From Flavobacterium oreochromis (lineage in GTDB: Bacteria; Bacteroidota; Bacteroidia; Flavobacteriales; Flavobacteriaceae): a stretch of 64,000 nt of DNA. Below, one piece after another: positions 1 through 8,771 of this stretch. The first letter of the stretch is position 1. Every line of letters begins with the position of its first letter. The translations under genes were made by a program, and so were the position numbers. Location: the NCBI RefSeq assembly GCF_019565455.1, contig NZ_CP067377.1:2114001-2178000 (forward strand), in the 5' to 3' direction. Under the pieces are notes generated by a model. The model did no database searches, was not told the origin of the DNA, and saw only the letters and a program-made list of their open reading frames with translations.

Positions 1-91
1 TTTGGTTTATTTTAATTTATTGGTTTAGCAAATTATAGGAGATAGTTTTTTCTGTTTAGATACGTAAATTCCTCTCACTTTACGCCATAAT

Positions 92-123
92 AAAAAGCTA
101 CAGTATTATATTGTAGTTTTTTT
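92..123 (+). terminator. Possible hairpin terminator
   Basis: A short inverted repeat (CTACA / TGTAG) is flanked by A-rich sequence on the left and a run of seven T on the right. No gene upstream of it is visible in the window, so it may end a gene lying before position 1. The stem is only five perfect pairs plus A-T extension, so the call is weak. Confidence 0.3.
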
Positions 124-266
124 ATTGGATAATTAATAGACTCTTATATTAGAAAGGATATTAGTTCGGAATAGTTCACAGTAAGGGGATTTTGAGGTGC
201 GTAGTTTTTTTTAGGGAAACATAAGAGTTAATCCTGAAAATTATACGAAAACAAAATTTGATAAAA

Positions 267-860
267 ATGGAAAATCAATTAAATAAATTAAAATTACTCG
301 TAAAAACAATAGTTTTATTGGTTTTGTCAAGCAGTATTGCTCAAAACAAGTTATCAGAAATAAAATTAGGACAAAATGAAACAAAAGTTGATTTTTTTGA
401 TAAAAAATATTTTGATGGATACAATTTAAGTATAGATGAATCAAACATATCAGATCATCCTCTATTCAGCTATTTAAATTGTGAGAAAGAAGGTTACTTT
501 ACGGTACACTTTGTACCTAAAAGTTCATCTATAAGAAGGTTTTGGAAAAATGAATATCATAACAAATATAAGTATGAGTATGACGATTTGGTTACTGAAA
601 ATAAAATTATTTCTGAATTGTTAAAAAACAAATTAGAAAAATATACTATTTTTTCTTTCCACATAAAGAAACACTATTTAAATACAAAGGATGGATGTAC
701 AATAGAAAGTGTTTTTTTAAAAGATAATTCTATTGCTGATTTATATCTATACGATCAAAAATTAAAAAAATGGATTTTTTTAAAAAAAGTTAAAAATAAA
801 ATATTACCGCCATATGCAGGAAGTAATTTTTTTATAAATAACTTTGTAAAATATTTTTAG
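267..860 (+). CDS. Hypothetical secreted protein
   Basis: This is a protein of about 197 residues that I do not recognise. The ATG at 267 is preferred over the TTG at 258 because it gives a clean Sec-type signal peptide: a lysine-containing start, the hydrophobic stretch VKTIVLLVLSSS, then a likely cleavage after IAQ. The mature part is lysine- and tyrosine-rich with no membrane segment and no motif I can name, ending in an aromatic-rich tail. It stands alone, with non-coding sequence on both sides and an old IS element downstream. It is probably exported to the periplasm or outside; function unknown. Confidence 0.5.
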   Translation: MENQLNKLKLLVKTIVLLVLSSSIAQNKLSEIKLGQNETKVDFFDKKYFDGYNLSIDESNISDHPLFSYLNCEKEGYFTVHFVPKSSSIRRFWKNEYHNKYKYEYDDLVTENKIISELLKNKLEKYTIFSFHIKKHYLNTKDGCTIESVFLKDNSIADLYLYDQKLKKWIFLKKVKNKILPPYAGSNFFINNFVKYF

Positions 861-951
861 GCTATTCATTTTTTTATTACGGTAATCTCAATACAATGCT
901 GTTTTGTAAGACAGAATTTTTTCCGTATCCACAAAGTTGAGTAAAACCAAA

Positions 952-976
952 AAAAGGCAGTCCTTTTGGACAGCTT
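952..976 (+). terminator. Hairpin terminator-like element
   Basis: An imperfect inverted repeat (AGGCAGTCC-TTTT-GGACAGCTT) lies about 90 bases after the hypothetical secreted protein. The A-run to the left would also give a T-run on the other strand. It resembles an intrinsic terminator, but its GGACAGC arm also resembles the termini of the repeat family found elsewhere in the window. Confidence 0.35.
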
Positions 977-1085
977 GATTAAAAAGATTACCACATTATA
1001 CTTTTTATTAGGAGATTGACTCAAGAGCTAATTTGCTAATTTAATTTTTATAATATCAAAATTATTTTATTCTTTATAAGAAAGA

Positions 1086-1274
1086 ATGGTTAAAATAAAA
1101 AACTTTAAAACCAAAGATAAACATACTAAAAAAATAAAAGTTACCTCTCCAGCTTACTCCGCAGCAAAAAATCAAAATGAGGATAAAATACAGATTCCTG
1201 TGCATTCGACATTGAGTGAATATAACTTAAATCCCTTAAATTATATTTGGCCACGTTATAATATTTTAACTTAG
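1086..1274 (+). CDS. Small hypothetical protein, doubtful
   Basis: An open frame of 62 codons with an ATG start and a purine-rich stretch just upstream (AAGAAAGA). The product would be very basic in its first 20 residues, with no signal peptide, membrane segment or motif I recognise. It lies just upstream of a decayed IS element, in a region without other intact genes, so it may be chance or a gene fragment. Nothing in the context suggests a function. Confidence 0.22.
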   Translation: MVKIKNFKTKDKHTKKIKVTSPAYSAAKNQNEDKIQIPVHSTLSEYNLNPLNYIWPRYNILT

Positions 1275-1402
1275 AATGAGGTATCAAATCCATATTATGT
1301 TTTATACATTCTTGTAGATATTTTTCAAGTGAAGGAAATAATGCAATTTTAGTAAATGTATTTCCTGATATTAAGGGGAGCTTGCATTTGAAATCTTAAT
1401 TA

Positions 1403-2391
1403 ACGTGAGTTCGACATAAATATGATAAAATAGTTGCATAAAAAAGTAAAAGGTGGTATGTTTAAGTTGTTGTTTATTAAATGAATAAAAAAAAATGCTT
1501 ATGCTTTCGCTAACTAAAATATCAATTATTTTTTGTTCCTAACTGGAAAAATGAAATGATTTCTAATGAAAAAAACGGATTAGAAAATCGAATTTATCTC
1601 TTTCAGAAATAATTGCAATTCAAGTTTTTTTACATTTCTGGATATAAAAATTTTAAACATTTTATCTTGAATATGTATGCAGATTTCTAACAAAAGAATT
1701 TTTAAATTTAGTGAGTTATAATAGAATGGTTGAACTAAAATCATCTTTATTTATTGCCAATGATGATTTACTTAAAAACAAAAGGTTTGGCAGACTGTAC
1801 AGGAATTAAATTTGTTGATTTTACCCCATTGAGAGTATGTGATAAAAGAAGAATTGGACAACATAAGCATTTAAAGAAATAGTCCTAAGAGGTCAATGCT
1901 CTCTTGATTAGTTCTTGGGTTTCAATCTCCATGTTATAACGAACGATTGTGGAGGAATTATAGACCCCACACTTACTCCAACAAATGCACACGATACAAA
2001 TCCTCTAAAAATGAAAGGTTTTATTGATAAACTTCCCGGAAAACTATTGGGAGACAAAGGATATTTATCTAAAGAACTTTTTCAATCACTTTTTGAAAAC
2101 AGAATTCATCTTGTGACCAAGTTACAAAAGAATATAAAAATCAAATTATTAACTCGAATTCAAGATGCTTTTCATCTTATAAAAAGAGCAATCATTGGAA
2201 GAATATCTGCCTCATTAAAAAAGTATTTTTCAAGTCGAGCATTCTAGAAATTACTCTCAAACAGACTACTTCAATAACATATTTTCAGCTCTAATTGCTT
2301 ATAATTTTACAGAGAGAAAACCATTACTAAAAAATAATTTTGTAGACAAAACAACTAATACTTTTTTAATAATTTGATGTCGAAATCACGT
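1403..2391 (+). mobile_element. Decayed IS982-family insertion sequence
   Basis: The left end at 1403-1421 (ACGTGAGTTCGACATAAAT) and the right end at 2372-2391 (ATTTGATGTCGAAATCACGT) are inverted repeats of each other with one mismatch and one inserted base. They bound 989 bp, the usual size of an IS982 element. The interior encodes fragments of an IS982-type transposase in several frames with in-frame stops. No obvious short direct repeat flanks the ends. The element is old and cannot make an intact transposase. Confidence 0.8.
1500..2377 (+). pseudogene. IS982-family transposase, broken
   Basis: Fragments align in order with the IS982 DDE transposase. They are a region around 1605-1735 giving LNLVSYNRMVEL, a block at 1765-1880 giving TGIKFVDFTPLRVCDKRR, the block at 1915-2247 with GFNLHVITND, a PLKMKGFIDKLPGKLLGDKGY stretch and LIKRAIIGRI, and a last block giving VEHSRNYSQTDYFNNIF up to the stop at 2375-2377. 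Reading through needs several frame changes and passes at least three stops. The conserved Asp of IKFVDFTP and Asp of LLGDKGY are the expected catalytic positions. This is sequence decay, unlike the isolated homopolymer slips seen elsewhere in the window. Confidence 0.8.
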
Positions 2392-2837
2392 TGTCTAAAA
2401 AAAAACGGCCTAAATTGAAAGTTTTTTTCTTCACAAACCTTTATATAGTGACAATACTTGAATGAATTATTCATTTTTCGGAAAAAATAAAGCTAATGAA
2501 ATTAAAAATTTTAAATAGAATTAGATTTTATTTAAAAATAAAACTCTAAATTTGTGTAAAACAGGCAAATATTTTAGCCTTGTTAGACTTAAGACCTATC
2601 ACTTCAGTAGAAATTTATCAGCGATATATTGATGATAATCTAATGAGCCGGATGATTAGAAATCATCATTATTCTACCATTTTATTTTAAAGATAGGTAA
2701 TAGATTATATTAAATTTTTCTAATTGATCTAATTTTTATTCATGTCTCTCTTCTCGTAGCAATTATACTAGTTGCTTGGATTGTTATTGAGTTAAATTTA
2801 AGACTTTATGAAAATTAGATAAAAAAACTTAATCGTG
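2392..2837. other. Intergenic stretch without a supportable gene
   Basis: About 450 bases between the IS remnant and the lyase hairpin. The longest open stretch is about 40 codons (around 2570-2690) without a convincing start, ribosome site or family resemblance. I see no RNA gene. It may hold gene relics too decayed to name. Confidence 0.4.
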
Positions 2838-2873
2838 GCTAAACGCTTAATTTAATACTATTAAGCATAGCCT
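2838..2873 (+). promoter_or_regulatory. Strong hairpin upstream of the lyase gene
   Basis: GGCTA at 2838-2842 pairs with TAGCC at 2869-2873, and GCTTAAT at 2846-2852 pairs with ATTAAGC at 2861-2867. This makes a 12-bp interrupted stem with an 8-base loop, ending 25 bases before the lyase ATG. It could be an operator, a 5' leader structure or the terminator of an upstream transcript; there is no T-run after it. Regulation is inferred from position only. Confidence 0.4.
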
Positions 2874-2898
2874 TAATATTAATAAAAACAAAAGACTA

Positions 2899-5588
2899 AT
2901 GAAACAAAAAAAAATTTTAATGACAGTACTATTCTTATTCAGCCTCCTAAGAATAGATGCTCAGTGTTTACCTACTTTTGTTCCTGATTTACCTTTAAAT
3001 GCTAGTGATGCAACTATTAAAACTGAAATTCAAAGTATTTATGATAAAGCTAAAAATGAAAGATTAGCTGGGACTCAACCATCAACAAGCAGTTTAAATA
3101 CGGCTATCCAACTTTATGATAATTTGAATATCGTTGTTAATGGTACTACTATTACAGGTAATCCTATAACGGATTATAATAGATTAACATTTTTGAATAC
3201 ATTTGTTGACCATTTAAAATTTAATCCTAGCGATACTGCGGTAATTGAAAGAGTTAATAATTTAATATGGTGGGTTTCAGAAAACCTTTGCAATAAGACT
3301 TTGTCGGTTGATACTCATGGCTATGTCTTTAAGAACTTTTCGAGAAAAGGATTTTTTTGTACAGAATATTTAAGTACTCAAAATAAGCAAAGAATTCTCT
3401 ATATTATGGAAAAAGAGTTTGCTGATTGGAATGTTTTTTGGAAACCAGCTTATAATTATACGACCCAAACGACAGAAGGTGTTATTAATACAGATGATGT
3501 TTATAATAAATTAGATGCGCTTATTCCTTTAATAAAATGTTTCCCAACTGAAGAGGAACAGTACCGTTATATGTTAACTTTGAGCCGATTTGTAACCCGA
3601 TTTGCTTCTGTGTATACAGAGGGAACCTATGACGGTCTGAAACCAGATGGTAGCGGATATCATCACTGGAATAATTATGAAACGTATATGTATGCCTATA
3701 ATACACTTATTTATTGTCTTGATGTATTTGGTACTACTCGTTTTCAAATAGATGCTCCTGCTTATAAAGTGTTTAGAGATGCTGTTATGCACAAATTATT
3801 AATTTCTAATGATGCTGGATGGATACCGTTATCTATGACAGGTAGAAGTGGTAATTGGGAAATGATATCAGTAGATCAAAACTCTATAAAAAAATTAGCT
3901 ATTGTTGGAGGTAGTATTTTAGGTTTAAATACAGCAGATCCTGTTTTAGCAAGTATCTATAATAAAAGGTATGGAGTGGAGTCTTCTTTTAATTATACTA
4001 CAATTGCTCTTTTTGATAATGGTTTTTATCAAAATAACCATGCAAGTGCAGGTATATTTAGAACAAAGAATACGGTAATAGTAAATAAAGGATTTAGTAA
4101 CCAGCTTTGGGGAGCAGAAACCTTTAGTAATAGTAATAGATATGGTAGATACCAGAGTTATGGGGCGATGAATATCGTATATCCAGGAACAGCTAATACA
4201 AATGGTTTTGATAATACAAAGTGGAATTGGAATTATAATCCAGGGGCTACTACTAAAGTTTTATCTTGGAGTGATTTAATCGTTCCTTGGCATAGAGTAG
4301 ATGAATATTCAAGTGAAAGATTTTCGGGATCTTTGCAATATGAATTGCAAAATAAAGAATATCTAAGTGAAGTTTTTGGGAAATTCGGAATGTTTGCTAT
4401 GAATTTTAAAGAAGCAAATAACACAGGATGGGGAGGTACTCCAACAGGGGCTAATACACATGATACTTCTTTTACCTTTAAGAAATCTTCATTTTTCTTT
4501 GATGATCTTATTATTTGTTTAGGTTCTAATATAACTAATAATGATAGTAATAATACGACTGTTACTTCTTTATATCAAAATGTAACATCTCCAAAGAATG
4601 TTATTGTAAATAATACTGGATATAATTTAACAGGTGTAACATCAACTTATTCAGGAACCACTGCAAACTGGGTTCTCGATAATTTTAATACAGGATTTTA
4701 TTTGGTTAATGGAAATAATGATTTAAAAATTCAACGTAAGAATCAACAAACACCATCGCATAATCAAAATAACCCTATGATTTTAAATCCCACTGCGGAA
4801 GCAGCTATTGGATTTATTGATCATGGTAAAGCTCCTAGTAATGCCCAATATGAGTATGTAGTGATTCCTAATACGAATGTTTCAGAGATGCAATCTTTAG
4901 CTAATTTATTCCAAAATATTAATACGAAGCCTTATACGGTACTAAATAAGGATAGTAAATCGCATATTATTAAGCATACAGCATCAGGAATATATGCTTT
5001 TGCTCTTTTGAGGCTAATACACATCTTCCAGGAGGGACAAGTATTATTTCAAATGATCAACCTTGTTTGATAATGTATGGGCCTTTAAATTCTAATTCAG
5101 AAATGACATTGAGTTTATCAAATCCCGATTTAGGTCTTCCAGATAAAAGAAGTTTTGATTCATTTAAAGTTCAACCTATCGAAATTACACTTGATGGAGA
5201 ATGGAATTTATCGATGTCTAATAAAAATATTCAATTAGTATCTTCAAATTCAACTAGTAGTACATTTAGATTTTTAACTAAACAAGGTTTACCTATTGAA
5301 GCTACTTTTAAAAAAACGGTAACTTTAACAAGTCCAAGAATTGGTACTTCTTTAAATAATAAAAATTCTACAAAAACTATTTTTGCATACCCTAATCCAA
5401 CGAGTACTGTTGTACGTGTTGATAATGTTCAAATGAATTTAATGAATACTAAATTATATAATTTGCAAGGGCAAGATTTAACTCATTTAGTTGTAATAAA
5501 CACAAATACAATTGATATGTCTAACTTGCCTACAGGATCTTATTTGTTAAAAGTAAATAATGATAATATTACAATTTATAAGAAATAG
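2899..5588 (+). CDS. cslA: Secreted polysaccharide lyase family 8, chondroitin AC lyase-like, T9SS cargo (one frameshift)
   Basis: This enzyme is predicted to cleave chondroitin sulfate or hyaluronan by beta-elimination outside the cell. After a signal peptide ending near DAQ comes an alpha-helical lyase domain (about residues 25-370). It includes a His-His pair at 255-256 followed by tyrosines at 260-265 and an Arg near 316, where PL8 enzymes carry their catalytic His/Tyr/Arg. A beta-sandwich region follows, then a C-terminal T9SS type A sorting domain (PNPTSTVVRV ... GSYLLKV). The frame breaks at the T4 run 5006-5009: with five T it reads ALFEANTHLPGG straight into the second half, giving about 896 residues. 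Without repair the protein stops at 5070 and loses its secretion domain. Chondroitin AC lyase is a known Flavobacterium columnare virulence-associated enzyme; substrate here is inferred. Confidence 0.82.
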
Positions 5589-5844
5589 GTAAGATTTTGA
5601 ATCGTAATGGACTAAAAATCATTTTTTAATTTTACTTTAAATATGATTTTATAGATAAAACTCAAATGAAACGTTAGGAATTTATTACAGCTAAAAATGA
5701 ATTGGAATCTAAAAAAGTACTCCATTTTTTATCCTCGATGTAGTAAAACTACAGCTGCGAGAAAAAATTTTGGTGCATTTTATCTTTCTGCTCTTTTTCA
5801 TATTTATTATAAAGTCTATAGCGTAATCTGGGTTAAAATATAAA

Positions 5845-6009
5845 AGAGAGTGTCTTGAAAGTTAAAAAATCTGTTATTTATCAATCTGATGTAAACAGGA
5901 GGAGTTCTATAATTAATATTATGTGATTTTATACTTCTTGTTCAAGTAAGGACTCTTAAGTCTTCAATTTTGGTAGGATGATAAGATTGAGGACTTTTAA
6001 GGTACTCCC
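5845..6009 (+). repeat. MITE-like repeat, degenerate long copy
   Basis: This is the most diverged member of the repeat family described for 15071-15230 and 56137-56292, in the same orientation. It keeps the left end GAGAGTGTCTTGAAAGT, the internal ATAATTAATATTATGTGATTT and a right end GGACTTTTAAGG. It lies between the lyase stop and a second, better preserved copy. Confidence 0.6.
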
Positions 6010-6037
6010 TTTTACAAATAAAAGTTTTAGTTATGTA

Positions 6038-6168
6038 GAGGCTGTCCAAAAAGTCCGAAATCTTGTCATTTCGATCAAAGGGAGAAATTACATAGTACTG
6101 ATTATTAGACTCCTCCTTACTTAGGAGTGACAAACTGTGTGTTGATTTTTTACTTTTAGGACAGCCTC
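6038..6168 (-). repeat. MITE-like repeat, short copy
   Basis: A 131-bp element with terminal inverted repeats: GAGGCTGTCCAAAAAGT on the left and ACTTTTAGGACAGCCTC on the right. It is nearly identical to 23849-23979 and is the reverse orientation of the copies at 15071 and 56137. It ends 24 bases from the stop of the minus-strand receptor gene, so it fills a convergent gene junction. It may act as a shared 3' hairpin or terminator. Confidence 0.8.
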
Positions 6169-6192
6169 ATTTAACTTAATCAATTTAGGATT

Positions 6193-8610
6193 TTAGAATA
6201 TTCCTCCTCCTTGTGATTCATTTTTATTTCTTTCTTTTCTATCTAAGGCTTTATTTTTTCCACTACCAAAACGATAATTGAAGTTGATATTTATCGTTTG
6301 ACTTTCCCATCTAAAATTTCCGTTGATTTGAGCGGGTTCATTACTATAAAAACGGGCTCTCATTTTATTAAAAATATCATTGTATCGGATACTTAAAGAA
6401 GCTTTGCCATTTAATAGATTTAATCGAGCTCCTAAATCTGTTTTCCACATATCTCGATTTGAGAATTGCAAGCCGTTTTGACCTGCTCTATACATTGTAA
6501 ACCAAATGAGGCGAAAATCTTTCGTTAATTTAAAAGTATGATTCATTCTACTATTAAAAAGAATTGCATTTATACTTTGTGTATATACATTACCATCCCT
6601 TTTTTCTATCATACCTGTTGAATTTGTAAAATAACTGTCCGTTCCAAAATTTACATTCCACCATTTTTTAAAATCAAGATTACCTGATAATTCAATACCA
6701 TATTCAGTATTGTGATTAAAATTAGTAAAGGTTAATTGTTGTTTTGTAGGTTCATTAGGATTTGTTGTAATAATTTGATCAATTTGATTTTGTATAAAAC
6801 GTACGAATCCACCAGATGTAATAGAGCCTAATTTTAATTTACGGGTATAATTTAATTCAATGGAATTAGTAAATTCAGGTTTTAGTTTAGAGTTTCCTAC
6901 TTGCTGTATAGTAAGACCATTCCATTGTCGGATTTCATTTACTTGCTCCATATTAGGTCTGTCAACTCTTCTAGAATAATTAAGATTAAATGAGTTGTTT
7001 TCTGATGGATTATAAGTTAAAAATGCAGAAGGGTATACCGTAAAAATATAATCCGAAAATGTTTTGTCTGCATTTCCTGTTTTTTGAAAATAACCTTTTG
7101 CTTCATAGCTTTCAAATCTAATACCTAATTGATAATTCCATTTTCCTAATTCTTTACTATAATTACTATAAGCAGAATGAATATTTCTTTTAAAATTAAA
7201 ATCTGCATCAAAAACAGAATTAATTTCCATTTTATTATTAGTATCATCCAATCGAGTTTCTAAACCTAGTTCTATTTTAGAGGTTTCGTTTATAGGGTTT
7301 ACAAAATCAATATTACCAATAAAGTTTTTTCCGTTTTTTTGAATACCATTAGTAGATTTGATAGTATAGTTACCATCTTTAAAAATACTATTTTCTGGAT
7401 CATCATTAAGGTTATAATTTAATTCAATGTCAAGTGTTTTGTTTTCTTTGTCAAATTTGTGTTTATAAGCAAGATTATAAGTTTGATTCTTTTCCAAACC
7501 ATTAGATTCTTGTTTTTGCGAATCTTTTAAATTATTATCTAAATAATTGATGTCATTTTTAAATTCAACAGTTCTATTATCAAAATTTTGAATAGTATAG
7601 AAAGAAAGTGAGTTTTTATCATTGATATAAAAATCAGTTCCAATTTTAGTGAAATTGTTTTTTCTAAATTGAATTATATCAAATGTAAGATCATAATCTT
7701 TTGTACTATTGTATTTATCCCAATTTATAAATCCATGATTGGTATTTTTACCATGATTTAATGAATAATTAGTATAAAAATTAAACTTATTAGCTCTATA
7801 GTTTAAGTCGATAGAACCATTAAATTTAGGAGTAATTCCAAAGTTTATTCCTGTACTTATATTTCCATTGAAGCCTAAATTAGAATTTTTATTGAGTACA
7901 ATGTTTATGATGCCACTCATTCCTTCAGGATTGTATTTAGCTGAGGGGTTTGTAATCAATTCTACTTGTTTTATAGCTGTTGAAGGTATTTGTTGTAAAA
8001 CCTGAGCAGCAGAAAGGTTAGAAGGCTTTCCGTCTATAAAAATTTTTACATTTTCATTACCTCTTAGACTTACCGTGTTATTTTGTATATCAACACTCAC
8101 AGTTGGAATATTATTCATTAATTCAGCTGCGGTAGCTCCCGCTGTTTGTAAATCTTTACCAACTGTAATTACTTTTTTATCTATCTTCTGTTCTATTGAA
8201 GATTTTTCTTTTGTAATACTTATCTCATCTAATTGTTTCGATTCCTCTTCTAATACAATATTTTTTAGATTGATATTTTTATTGTCTTTAGTTAATGCTA
8301 TTGTAGTTGTATGTTTTTTATATCCCATAAAAGCAACTTCTATCACTAAATCTTTAATAGGTAAATTAGAAATAGTAAATAAACCATTCTCTTTTGTAAT
8401 TGTACCAGATATTATTTTTCCTTCGTTTTTTATGGCTATTGAAACATAAGAAAGTGGAGAATTGTTTTTTTTATCAATTACCTTACCTGTTATACTTCCT
8501 GTAGTATTGGTATTAATAGCAGTGTTATTACTAGTTGAAACTACTGGAGTTTGTGCTTGCATAGTAGTCATAGCGGCTAATAAGCAAACTAAAATTGCTT
8601 TTCTTTTCAT
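6193..8610 (-). CDS. TonB-dependent receptor-like outer-membrane beta-barrel protein
   Basis: An 805-residue outer-membrane protein. It has a signal peptide ending near MQAQ and a carboxypeptidase regulatory-like beta-sandwich at about residues 38-125 (TGKVIDKKNNSPLSYVSIAI). A plug-like domain follows at about 130-240, with SLRGNENVKIFIDGKPS and NPSAKYNPEGMSGIINIVL, and then a large barrel rich in paired aromatic strands. It fits the OMP_b-brl_3 type of TonB receptor relative that Bacteroidota carry for substrates not predictable from sequence. The gene is alone on this strand, divergent from nothing nearby and convergent with the lyase, so a link to lyase products is possible but not shown. 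The ATG at 8610 starts the signal peptide directly. Confidence 0.8.
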   Translation of the reverse strand: MKRKAILVCLLAAMTTMQAQTPVVSTSNNTAINTNTTGSITGKVIDKKNNSPLSYVSIAIKNEGKIISGTITKENGLFTISNLPIKDLVIEVAFMGYKKHTTTIALTKDNKNINLKNIVLEEESKQLDEISITKEKSSIEQKIDKKVITVGKDLQTAGATAAELMNNIPTVSVDIQNNTVSLRGNENVKIFIDGKPSNLSAAQVLQQIPSTAIKQVELITNPSAKYNPEGMSGIINIVLNKNSNLGFNGNISTGINFGITPKFNGSIDLNYRANKFNFYTNYSLNHGKNTNHGFINWDKYNSTKDYDLTFDIIQFRKNNFTKIGTDFYINDKNSLSFYTIQNFDNRTVEFKNDINYLDNNLKDSQKQESNGLEKNQTYNLAYKHKFDKENKTLDIELNYNLNDDPENSIFKDGNYTIKSTNGIQKNGKNFIGNIDFVNPINETSKIELGLETRLDDTNNKMEINSVFDADFNFKRNIHSAYSNYSKELGKWNYQLGIRFESYEAKGYFQKTGNADKTFSDYIFTVYPSAFLTYNPSENNSFNLNYSRRVDRPNMEQVNEIRQWNGLTIQQVGNSKLKPEFTNSIELNYTRKLKLGSITSGGFVRFIQNQIDQIITTNPNEPTKQQLTFTNFNHNTEYGIELSGNLDFKKWWNVNFGTDSYFTNSTGMIEKRDGNVYTQSINAILFNSRMNHTFKLTKDFRLIWFTMYRAGQNGLQFSNRDMWKTDLGARLNLLNGKASLSIRYNDIFNKMRARFYSNEPAQINGNFRWESQTININFNYRFGSGKNKALDRKERNKNESQGGGIF

Positions 8611-8743
8611 TTTGATAATAATTTTGATTGATGATGATTGAATGGATTTAATATAAAAATACTATGTAAAACAAGGTACTTTTGGAAATAAAATCAATTC
8701 TATGAGATAAGACGTAAAATATCTTTTTTGTTACAATAAAAAA

Positions 8744-8765
8744 AATCCCGAAATTTTTCGGGATT
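8744..8765 (-). terminator. Intrinsic terminator of the type B surface protein
   Basis: AATCCCGAAA-TT-TTTCGGGATT forms a ten-pair stem. Read on the minus strand it is followed by a run of eight T and lies six bases after the stop of the 1437-residue protein gene. Confidence 0.8.
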
Positions 8766-8771
8766 AAATAA

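Noticed and set aside
2570..2690. Possible small gene giving about 40 residues
   Set aside because: No start codon with a ribosome site and no recognisable similarity; left as unassigned intergenic sequence.
5942..6133. A 63-codon open frame on the minus strand
   Set aside because: It runs across two copies of the MITE-like repeat and matches no protein family; it is a by-product of the repeats.
8075..8449. Open frame of 124 codons on the plus strand
   Set aside because: It is antisense to the plug and N-terminal domain of the receptor gene; its composition (Ile/Phe/Ser-rich) is what antisense of a Lys/Asn-rich gene gives.
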